This document shows positions 54,976-64,000 of a stretch of DNA of 64,000 nt, piece after piece. The notes under the pieces are model-generated. The model made no database searches. It had not been told where the DNA came from and saw nothing but the letters and a program-made list of their open reading frames with translations. The first letter of the stretch is position 1. Each line of letters begins with the position of its first letter. Source of the DNA: Ephydatia muelleri (Eukaryota; Porifera; Demospongiae; Spongillida; Spongillidae); contig JABACO010000021.1 of the NCBI GenBank assembly GCA_013339895.1, positions 1,304,097-1,368,096 on the forward strand. Reading direction: 5' to 3'. The position numbers and the translations under genes were made by a program.

Positions 54976-56415
54976 GGATGATCGTGTCTTGGCTGGTCCA
55001 AGGCAGTCACTATGCGAGGCTCTCAATCTTCTCCAGGTTCATGGTCCAGCTCTAGGCCTCTATGTCAACTTGTCCAAATGTGAGGTTTCATCCGCCACAA
55101 CCTTGACAGGTTCCCTCAGCTTATGTCAAACCAAACATTGTAATTCTTGGTGTTGCCATTGGCGACCTAGATTTCTGCTCCTCATTCATCACAACCAAAC
55201 GGATGGAGGCTAGAGCTCTAATATCTCAGCTTGAGCAAGTTGGTCTGGTGGACCCCAGGTTGCCCTGGTCCTTCTTCGTCTCTGTGATGGTTTTTGTAAA
55301 CTGGTTCACCTGGCCCGTTCAACACCACCATCACTCTCATCAACCGCTTTCAGTCTTTTTGATGACATCCGTTGGGATTTTAATCAGTGCATGGGTGTCG
55401 ACACCTCCAACATTGCTTGGGAACAGGCTCAGCTCAGCCTGAGCAGTGGAGGCTCAGGACTTTGATCATTGTCTCACCACTCATCTGCAGCTTTCATCTC
55501 CTCCATTTGTTCTTCTGGCTTTGGTTCTCAATCAGTCCACCACCTGTCTCAAGCAATAGTGGTCTTGAACAACTTGGTTTCTCCAGAAGAGGCCATCACT
55601 GCCGAGGCTGTTCTCCTTTCCCCTCCTACTCCAAAACAACTGTCCTCCAAGCTTGATGACTCTGTCTAACCATTTGCTGAACCTGTATCCATTGGCAGAC
55701 AAGGCCCGTCTATTATCCATATCTTCAACCCATGCTTCAGCTTGGATGTCTGTAACCCCATCTGAGAGCTTTGGACTTCACCTGGATCCTCCGATCTTCC
55801 AGGTTGCCACCAAGTGGTGGCTTGGTCTTGACACTTCAGAGGGCTCTCAATGTGCTCTGTGCCCCGGTAATCACTCAATCACCTCGGCCATCATGCAGTC
55901 GCCTGCGAGTATGGTGGAGATGTGGTCTCCGGCCACAACAGGGTTAGGGACATTCTGGTGGAAAGCCTGTCATCGAGCACACATAGGGATCCAGGTGGAA
56001 GTGGGCAACAACCTGACTTGTGACCACAGTAAGTCCCAGCTGACATCTTGCTGCCTAACTGGTTCTTGGGCAAAACAGCAGCACTTGACGTCTCAATCAC
56101 CTCACCACTTAACCCTCAAACTCAAGCAGGAGTGTTGGCCAAGACTGCTGCCCAGGTTACAGAGGCAAGGAAACACCAGGCCAATGACCCCAAGTGTTCT
56201 GAACTTGGGTGGGGTGTGTCCTCATGGTGGCTGAATCATATGGAGCCTGGGGTGAAGAGCCTCTGCCATCATCTCTTCTATCACTTCCAAGACTCACCAC
56301 CTCCACAGGCAAGCCAAAGTTGGTGGTGCTCAATGACATTTATGGCCAGTTGAATGTTCACCTGGTTCGTGCCAATGACACAGCTATACTTTCAAGGATA
56401 GCACCACCAGCATAG
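54976..56415 (+). pseudogene. Retroelement 3' fragment b (RT thumb to endonuclease end)
   Basis: It begins immediately after fragment a with RVLAGPRQSLCEALNLLQV and runs through thumb/linker segments and a Cys/His finger region (ALCPG...). The endonuclease-like part reads RAHIGIQVEVGNNLTCDH, then NWFLGKTAALDVSITSPLN and KHQANDPKCSELGWG. The natural end is ILSRIAPPA with a stop at ~56415. The D...(D)VS-T pattern with an upstream H resembles a restriction-like (PD-(D/E)XK) endonuclease. Several frameshifts. Confidence 0.82.
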
Positions 56416-56619
56416 AGCAAAACATACTTTTTCTTGTGTTCATGTGATGTGTGTATATTCAAGCAGTCTAATAATGAGAAATAATTTATTGAATGGTGGG
56501 TGTGGTCGACCAGGCAGTTCGCCCATTGTAAGTTCTGTGCCTGTGTAAAGGCTGGTCGAAGTTGTTCAACAATCTCCGCAGCCACAACCACTACCACAGC
56601 CTCCACCACCGAAACCGCC

Positions 56620-57452
56620 ACCAGCTTTGCCTCCTCCAGCGCCTGAATCTGCTCCATCTGACATCAATCTAAATCATCCTCAGGTGCCACTACCCCCAAC
56701 AAATGACCACGAAGAACCATGCATTGTTGCAGGAACTTCACTTCTGCATGAACTGTTGGTCGCTTCGGCTCCTCATGCATCTTCATGGCTTACTGTGGTG
56801 CCTACAGTGGAGTTAGGTGTGCACCTGGACCCTAGTGAGTTTTCTATAGCAATCCAGTGGTGGTTAGGTGTGGACACCTCTGGAGGGCTTCCATGTCCTC
56901 TTTGCAGTGACATAGCGCTGGACCCGTTAGGTCACCATGCAGCTACATGTAGGTGAGGGGGTGATGTGGTTCTCCACCATAACCACCTGCAAGATGCCTT
57001 TGTTGGTTTTTGCCATCAAGCCCATTTGAGTGTAAAGGTTGAGGGTGGCAGTGGTCTTACATCTGATATGTGACACTGCCGACCAGCTGATGTGCTAGTG
57101 AGGGATTGGGCACAAGGCAAGCCGGCTGTGTTTGACATCATGGCAACATCTCCTCTTTCCCCTGCTATTCTGGCCGAGACAAGCCTGAGAGTGGGGGGCT
57201 GCTGCTGAAGCTGCGAAAGAAGAAAACATGCAGCCAATGACCCTAAATGTGCTGAGTTGGGCTATGGTGTGCCTCTAGCAGTTGAAACATATTGTAACTG
57301 GGGCGAGGAAGCCAGGCAAACCTTCACTCTACTCACCACACACCTAAAGCCAGGGTGATAAATGACATGTTTGGGAGGCTGAATATCACACTGGTGAGAG
57401 CCATCGCAAGGGCTATTCTAGCTAGGAATATGGCGCCTGCAGACTTTAATTA
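56620..57452 (+). pseudogene. Retroelement 3' fragment c (finger plus endonuclease)
   Basis: SAPHASSWLTVVP and WWLGVDTSGGLPCPLC lead into DPLGHHAATC, then broken endonuclease segments (RPADVLV-like, HAANDPKCAELGYG, NDMFGRLNITLVRAIARAIL). It ends with a stop at ~57452 followed by AT-rich, ATTAT-like sequence. Confidence 0.8.
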
Positions 57453-57599
57453 AATAATAGTTAGTGGTTAATGTAGTTGAATTGTTAGGTTGTTATTGTT
57501 AATAATTGTAATTATTAGTGTATGCTGTATAATTAATAATGTAACATAATAATGTAGTTGGATTGTTAGGTTATTATATCAACAATAATTGTAATTATT

Positions 57600-58052
57600 A
57601 GGTTGGCCCACCTGAGTGTTACAGTTGAGGCCAGAAATAACCTAACACCAGACCACAGTCATACAAGACCAGCTGATGTCCTTGTCTAGAACTGGTCCAG
57701 AGGCAGGCCAGCAGCCTTCGACATCTGTGTGACCTCACCGCTTAATACATTTACTTTGTCAGAAGCGGGGGTTGTGCAGGTGCTGCAGCCCAGGCTGGAG
57801 AGGTCAGGAAGCACTCAGCTAATGATGACAAATGTGAGATCTGGGTTGGTTTTGTGTCCCCCTGGTGACTGAAACATATGGAGCATGGGGACCTGAGGCC
57901 AAGGCCTGTTTCTCCCAGCTGGCTTCGAGGCTTTCCATCAGGCTTCAAAAGCCCAAATCAGTCATTCTACATGAACTATATGGTCGCTTAAACACATGTC
58001 TCGTTCGTTGTGTTGCTACAGCCATATTAAGTAGGATCCAGTCATCGTAACT
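57600..58052 (+). pseudogene. Retroelement 3' fragment d (endonuclease)
   Basis: AHLSVTVEARNNLTPDHSHT followed by RPADVLV, an in-frame stop, RPAAFDICVTSPLN and a C-terminal block ending LVRCVATAILSRIQSS. It is followed by an (ATA/ATT)n-rich run (58090-58148). Confidence 0.78.
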
Positions 58053-58179
58053 TTTTCCTGTGTTTATTCTTGGTGTAATTTTGTATGAAATAATAATAAT
58101 ATAATAGTGTGTTATATATGTATTATGCTGTGATAATAATAATAATGATATCATCCACAGAGCTCTGTCAGTTGCCTGC

Positions 58180-58620
58180 TCGTTTGGAGCCTTCTAGAGT
58201 AGCTAGATCAGTGATAAAAGGCTAGATGGTATTTCAATGGTTCCTCGGAAACAGGGGAAACTCCTTGTGTGGGATGCAACATGCAGAGACACCTTAGCCC
58301 AATCACATCTCTCCTCTGCTGAAAGAGGGCCAGGTTTGGTAGCAGCAGAGGCTGAGTCCAAAAAGAAGAACCTCTTTTGGAGCTAAGTACTTCTTTGTTC
58401 CCATATCATGTGAGTCTCTTGGTGTGTTTGGTGCTGAAACATTGTCCTTTCTTAAGGACCTTGGCCATCATCTGCACCAAACCACTGGAGACTCACAATC
58501 CTACCCGTTCCTACTCAAGCGCCTTTCTGTGGCAATCCAGAGGAAATTCCACATCCGTCTTGGGAACATCAAGTTTTTTTGATGGTTTAGATGACTTCTT
58601 ATTCTGTGTGTGAGTGAGCG
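58180..58620 (+). pseudogene. Retroelement 3' fragment e (a second related type)
   Basis: Broken frames read RLDGISMVPRKQGKLLVWDA, CRDTLAQSHLSSAE, then YFFVPIS-like and LGVFGAETLSFLKDLGHH, and end RLSVAIQRKFHIRLGN. The G-K-x-L-x-W-D-A-T-C core and AIQRGN-like end are those of a related restriction-like endonuclease domain, from a different subfamily than fragments a-d and f. Confidence 0.72.
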
Positions 58621-58749
58621 AGTAAGTTAGTATGATAAATCGTGTTGTTGTTAGCATATGTGTTAGTTTATACACTGTACTTATGTTATTATAATTGGAA
58701 CGTTCTTCTATGAAAAAATAAAGATAAAATAATAAATAAAATAATAAGA

Positions 58750-59010
58750 CAACATGCAGCAACGACCCTAAATGTGCTGAGTTGGGCTGGGTGGGTGTGC
58801 CTCTAGCAGTTGAAATATATTGTAACTGGGGTGAGGAAGCCAGGCAAGCCTTCACTCTACTCGCCACACACCTAGCCTTGAACTCCTCCTCACACCACAA
58901 AGCCAGGGTAAGTGTATTGCTGTATATGTATGTCTGTGTAAAAATATATATATATTAATAATAATAATAATAATAATAAGCTAAGCGCAAGGGCCATCAT
59001 GAAAAGGGAG
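58750..59010 (+). pseudogene. Retroelement 3' fragment f, interrupted by an (AAT)n run
   Basis: 58750-58915 closely matches ~57226-57355 of fragment c (DPKCAELG, GEEARQAFTLL). A (TAA)n microsatellite (58950-58980) and a short piece like RAIMK follow. Confidence 0.7.
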
Positions 59011-60084
59011 TTGGTCCATGGGTAATGTGAAGTCTTGCTTCTGGTTAAACTGTAGGCTTGTTTGTGTGTAGTAGTACATTTTCTTATTTTTATATGATAA
59101 TTATTATTGTACAATAATTGAGAATAATAATTGATAATAAGACACAAATGAACATGTGATAAGAGTGTGACACTGTGATCACCAATGCAACCCTAAACAC
59201 GTGTTTGGCCAACACCATCTGGGCAATGCTTATAAGCTGATATGTGGAAAACACACTGTGTGCTTCCACATTTCACTAAGTGTGGATATTGACTGTTGGC
59301 ATCTCCAAAACCTTGACTTTGCAGATGCTGTAAAATATGATCATGTTCCCTCTCGTCCCATTGGCTGGAAAAGTGTGGGAAGTAAGATCATATGATAGCA
59401 GAGTGTGTTGATGCAGGGAGAATGGGGAGGAGGAAAGGCCGAACATGTTATTTAAAAATAACTAAAGACAACACTATGCAGTCAAATAAATAAATATAGA
59501 ATAATGCATCTTAGTTTTTACAAATTCTGGTGGGGTGATTGCAACTGCTTTTAATTGTGGTTAAATGTCAGGAATGTAGCAATTAAAATGGTTTATCAGT
59601 TAAGTAAAATACATCATTATTGGTAAAATACCTTGAAAGTTCTGTTTCATTTTATGCAAGTTAAACAATGATCAAAGACAACCTAATCTTCTTAGATAAT
59701 GAGAAACACTAAATATATTGGTAACAGCTGATTTACCAACACTTAAAATTAAAGTACTTCGTACACTAGGGAACATGCAAATCAATGAATAAGAGTAAAA
59801 ATTTCAGTTATATCTACGAATTGCAATTTAACATTTGAATTGCATACAACATGTTGCCAACTGTAACCTTCACAGTAGAATGATGTATCCAACACAAAGA
59901 TGACATCTCATTTAGCACACACTATGAATCAATATTATGTCAGCGAACTTAATATATGAGGTCAGCTGCCTTAATAACCTTGCTACAACTCATATGAGGT
60001 TGGCTGACTCACTAACCTTGAAGACTAAATGACCTCAACCTATCTGTTCCCCCCCCCCCCCCTTCCACTCATGTCCCCCACTCA
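59011..60084. other. Intergenic between retroelement cluster and gene F
   Basis: A 64-codon plus-strand frame (59201-59395, ending KYDHVPSRPIGWKSVGSKII) is mildly protein-like, but I could not link it to a family or splice partners. A poly-C run lies at 60049-60062, just beyond the end of gene F. Otherwise AT-rich and featureless. Confidence 0.4.
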
Positions 60085-63000
60085 CTAAGTTGACTTGAGT
60101 TGCAGTCGCTCAAATGATAGCACATTCTGTCCCTCCACCAACACTGGCGTAAGGATGACCAGTATGGCTCCATTGGAAAGGTACGAAGCCAGCGCAAAGT
60201 GCTCCATCAAATGGGATACTGGCACGATATTTGTGAGGGTGTGTGGACATGTGTGTGGGATGAGATATGTGTGTAGTAGTTTGTTGGAGAGCTAAATGCA
60301 CATGCAACGATTCTCACTCCAGCAATACTGGTACTGCCTCAATTGTACTGCACACACACCACACACCACACACCACACACCACACACCACACACCACACC
60401 ACACACCACACACCACACACACCACACCACCACACACAATATCACAGTCTCTACCAGTATGCATGTTACTCAAGTCGTTGCACAATCACATTATGGAAGC
60501 ATATGTGACATAATTCTCCCTCCATCACCACAGCAATATTTCACAGCCAGCAAAACACTCCTCTCCTCCCTCCCTCACAGAAAAATTACATGATTTCAGC
60601 ATTACCTGTAGCTCCTTTGACATCATCGTCCACACCACTGATGATAATAAAAGGTGTTTGAAACTTCCACTCTTTTTTCTCCCACTCTAAGAACTCTCGT
60701 ACTCTGTTGGTCAACTGGTGATGTGTGACATCATTCCATTTAGAGCCATACGCACAACAACTATAATTAACAGTGGCAACAAAACCATAACAGTCATGAT
60801 GGGCAACAGAACAGTAGCAGATCTAATAGCCAACGGAAACCATAACAGTCCTTACGGCCACTGGAACAGTAGCAGTCATAGCATAGTTTTGTGGAACACA
60901 ATCCATGGCCCCTTCCACCATATGTAATAACATTTTCCGTGTGGCTTTGCACCAGGTCTCGCCTCCCCACCTTTTCGGCCAGACCAAGGCCAAAAGTCTA
61001 GAGCCTGCACATGCAACTGCTCTAGACAATGGATTTTCTTAGGGTTAAATCTTCGACTCCCTCCACATGATCGCGACAGCATTCCAGGCTGCAGAATTAT
61101 TCCGCATTAAATATCTTCTGTTGCTGCTAATTAAAGACATCCATAATAACTAAACATAACAACTAAACAGGTTGTATCATTAATAATACTGTAACCGTTT
61201 CTGCTATCCATGAAACATGGCAATAGTGGAGGCCAGAATGAACTGCAATGGTTAATTAAATCATTTAATGCTTAATTGAAATTGTCTATAGGCCATGGCT
61301 GGGTAGGCGAAGTCATGCCCATACTCCTTGTGATAATAAACGTGACATTAATGGTTATGCAGAACCACAAGTTGCCACTTGAAGAGCAGGTCAAATAAAT
61401 TCAAAATTTGGTGCTTCGCAGCTATTCAATGGACAGCCAAATTTTGTTTAGTAGCTAGCAAACTCTTTCTTAGGGTGAAATCTATGTATGGGGATCCCTT
61501 TTTCACAATATCAATACCCTTATATGGTATTAGCATAATAAGCACACCTGTCTTATCTCATTGATTGGGAGAGCCAGTACATTGGAGGGTGCCTTGAGCG
61601 TGTACAGGTTGCCAAAGTACTTGTCATACTTGACGACAGAGCCAGGAGCATAGAAGTTAGGATCAAGATGGAGTACCAAAACCTGGTATGCATGATATGG
61701 TAAGCGGATTTCACACACGACCAAATTTACTGTCAACTGAATGCATTACATGAACAGCTCATCTCATCTATTCTATACTGGCTGTTAAAAATAACTAACC
61801 CTTGTTATATTCAGTTGGCTCTAAAGCATATTCAGCATCTCCTAAATGACACATTGCATAGACCATACCTTTTCAAAGAATCTGGAGATTGTGAAGGCAT
61901 ACGAATGAAGGTGAAAACAGATGTCAATAACAGCTCTTCTTGGTTTTGATTCTTGAGATGCAAGTCCATTTTGAGAGCCAATCACCTCCCCTGGCCTGGG
62001 CAGCCCTGGAGGCCTGTTGTTCACATCCACATAGTTGCACAGAGATGCGATCAGTGCATTCATCGATCTGCCCACTTCAGCATGATGGTTTGCACTCTAG
62101 AAAAGCAGGTGTGGGTGAATGTGATGACTGTGAGGATGGAGATGTGCATCCACCACCTCATTCTTACACCTGTTGTCACCTCAACACACACACACACACA
62201 CACACACACAAAACCACTTCACTTTTTGATTTCTCCATGAATTTCCATTACTATCCAGTTCAATGCCAAGTACAGCAAAGTCTCTCTTCACATCTTCAAC
62301 TGCAGAGAGGAGGGGGAGGAAGGGAGCAGAATATGACAGGGTGTGATACGTTTAACCCTTACATACCCCTATCTTGCATGTGAAGCCTTATATGGCTATA
62401 GCTGTGCAGATTTTTGAAATCAGCCTCCAGAAGTCTAGCCACATAGTCACACACTTGCACATCCTTGTATATCTTCCCATATCCAGCATCTGATACAAAA
62501 AGTCGCACCAACATGAAATCAAGATCCGTCTTTATATGGAAAGGTGAAAAAGGTAGGTAATAGGTAGTCTTTGGCTGATAGTGGGAGTGGTGGATTCCTG
62601 CATTGTAGGTGAACTCTGCCTGCTCCTCGAATCCCAGAGCTTCAATATGGGGCTTGAGAAACATCATCAGTATTCCAACACCAATGGCTGCCAACCCCAA
62701 ACCAAGTAGAACCAGATTGGCTACCCGAATGAATGAGAGAAAGTACAGTCTGCCATAGACACACTGCACACGACCAAATGTTTCATTGGGGGGCATGTCT
62801 TCAGAAGGACACGTGATGTCCGTTCCAAAATCTGAGAACACCAAGCCACAGGAAAGTAAGAAAATGCAAGTGCATAGTGCTTGCATTGTCAGCTTCACTC
62901 TGTACCCTATCAGGATCCGATTCCCAAACCGTTCCTTGGACAGGAACTCTTCGTGTAGCTTCTTTATGATGGCAGAGTTGCGAGGATGGTATTCTCCTGT

Positions 63001-63558
63001 GCCACGTTCCTTGAGCCTCTTGAGCATGCCAACCAGGGCATAGAAGAGCTCAAAGTATCCACTGAACACGGAGAGCCAGATGTAGTGTGGTGCCAAGAGG
63101 ACGATGCCTTGGATGAGGGTGAAGAGGGTGTAGTACTGGCCCAGGGGGAGGAAGCGGGCACAGTAGCTGTTGACGAAGGCGTAACGGTCCCGGCCAAAAG
63201 TGAACGTAACGTTGACGTCACACAGTATGCCCTGGCGACTTGTGGCGACAAACTCAACCGAAAGGTCGATCAAGGACAGAGCCACAATGGCAGAGGCAAT
63301 GTACGACAGCCACTCGTCCCAGAAGAACTCACGTCTTGTCACAGCCTTCCCCTCACCTCCCTCCTCGACTGAAGGTAGCTCATCCTGGGCCACCTTTGGA
63401 CCACTGTCAAGGTCCTTTTTTTGCATGCGTGCTTTGGAATCCTCCTTGGTCACTGGAGGATAGCGGCTGCTTGGATCTTTGATATCTGCAGTGGCCTGGG
63501 AGAGAGTGTTCTTCAGATCCTTCCCCAGAGACATCAGGGGCCCTGCTGCACCAGCCAT
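60085..63558 (-). CDS. Four-span membrane protein of innexin/pannexin/LRRC8 type (5 exons, 599 aa)
   Basis: Exons in coding order: 63558-62363, 62094-61869, 61682-61548, 60714-60606, 60218-60085. Phases 2, 0, 0, 1 agree at every junction and the total is 1800 nt. The ATG at 63558 has a good context (ACAATGG). Predicted layout: ~84-aa charged N-terminus; TM1 ~85-106; first outer loop with C113 and C133 and an N-glycosylation site (N116); TM2 ~143-165 introduced by QYY and containing QGIVLLAPHYIW; inner loop ~166-222; TM3 ~223-242; second outer loop with C250, C266 and N258; TM4 ~273-301; ~298-aa cytoplasmic tail. The two Cys per outer loop, the YY...Q...P-H-Y-x-W motif at TM2 and the R-Q-G-I-L-C motif after TM1 are innexin/pannexin hallmarks. 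After TM4, DLDFMLVRLFVSDAGYGKIY resembles the segment after TM4 in LRRC8 proteins. There are no leucine-rich repeats. Such proteins form hexameric to octameric large-pore channels. The family call rests on motifs and topology. Confidence 0.83.
60351..60437. repeat. ACACCAC minisatellite in gene F intron 4
   Basis: About ten copies of a CACACCACA-type unit. Confidence 0.9.
62183..62211. repeat. CA dinucleotide repeat in gene F intron 1
   Basis: An uninterrupted (CA)n run of ~29 bp. Confidence 0.9.
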
Positions 63559-63772
63559 TGTTCTGAGTTTGCAAACCAAAGATATAGCGAGCGCTTAATA
63601 AACGTAACAGTTAATAGCACTCAGCATGCAAGAAACCAGTTAAAATCAGTCCTGAATGGCTTCCGTACTCCAGGCAAAACAAAAATTGCCCCCCCCCCAA
63701 CCCCCACGAATAGCAACGCACATCCGATGTTGTGTTTTTCAAGTCGTTAGTTAATCCCGCAAGTCACGTCAT

Positions 63773-63808
<36 letters not shown>

Positions 63809-64000
63809 TGTACGCTTACTTCAAAGATTTAACGCAGTAAGACTTCAGCAGCCACGTGCACTACCACCGAGAGAGATCGAATGAAATATTCATGCTTTTG
63901 ATATTGCTGGGCACGCCCCCGGCTTCGTTCGCAAATTAATCTTACTCAATATAACAATTATGCGCTCTTCCCCACTTCTCCCGCCCGTTTCATCATTGGT
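63559..64000. other. Upstream region of gene F
   Basis: Includes a 35-nt poly-C tract (63774-63808). No other coding sequence is visible. The promoter of gene F should lie here, but I see no clear TATA box. Confidence 0.5.
63774..63808. repeat. Poly-C tract (35 nt)
   Basis: An uninterrupted C run ~215 bp upstream of the gene F start codon. Confidence 0.95.

Noticed and set aside
59201..59395. Possible exon resembling the end of an MBT-like repeat (PIGW)
   Set aside because: The resemblance is limited to a few residues and I found no partner exons in phase.
60110..60593. Plus- and minus-strand frames with THHTPHT repeats
   Set aside because: They come from the ACACCAC minisatellite. The real coding frame here is the last exon of gene F, in another register.

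Overview
The window is metazoan nuclear DNA. It has short GT-AG introns, tandem receptor tyrosine kinase (RTK) genes, many microsatellites, short inverted-repeat elements, an LTR retrotransposon and many TGCATGCA-type words. The expanded cluster of short-ectodomain RTKs next to tiny genes suggests a sponge (demosponge). That is an inference from gene content, not something the sequence proves. The assembly has one 1000-N gap (43293-44292) and several long G/C homopolymers.

Layout. 1-5 kb: broken minus-strand copies of RTK exons (signal peptide exon, truncated second exon, transmembrane exon) plus a degraded integrase fragment. 5-9.9 kb: no convincing gene; a family of ~345-bp inverted-repeat elements. 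9957-14533: a Ty3/gypsy-type LTR element with 5-bp target duplication, near-identical LTRs, and an in-frame deletion of most of RNase H. 15.5-39.9 kb: three head-to-tail RTK genes, here A, B and C. Each has a signal peptide, a shared ~170-aa Cys-containing ectodomain, an EGF-like module, a Ser/Thr-rich stalk of very different length, one membrane span, a Tyr-rich juxtamembrane region and a tyrosine kinase domain. A is open throughout (657 aa). As assembled, B has a 1-nt frameshift in the ectodomain and C a 4-nt frameshift just after the kinase APE motif.

40.9-41.6 and 51.3-52.2 kb: two paralogous four-exon genes (D, E) for ~108-aa proteins ending in a Cys-rich, probably metal-binding module that I do not recognise. 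Between them lie a GAGT-type microsatellite, the gap, a minus-strand reverse transcriptase fragment, and a tandem array of ~2-kb units. 53.9-59 kb: at least five or six same-orientation 3' fragments of related retroelements with a C-terminal Cys/His finger and a restriction-like endonuclease. 60.1-63.6 kb: a minus-strand five-exon gene (F) for a 599-aa four-span membrane protein with the layout and several hallmarks of the innexin/pannexin/LRRC8 large-pore channel superfamily. If the host is a sponge, this is the most surprising gene in the window.

How the parts relate: the RTK cluster has grown by segmental duplication, including an inverted piece at the left end. The copies diversify by stalk-repeat number and by loss or gain of symmetric phase-0 cytoplasmic exons carrying Tyr motifs. 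Every exon chain was checked by splice phase. The totals (A 1974 nt, F 1800 nt, D 327 nt, E 324 nt; B and C after discounting 1 and 4 nt) are all multiples of three.
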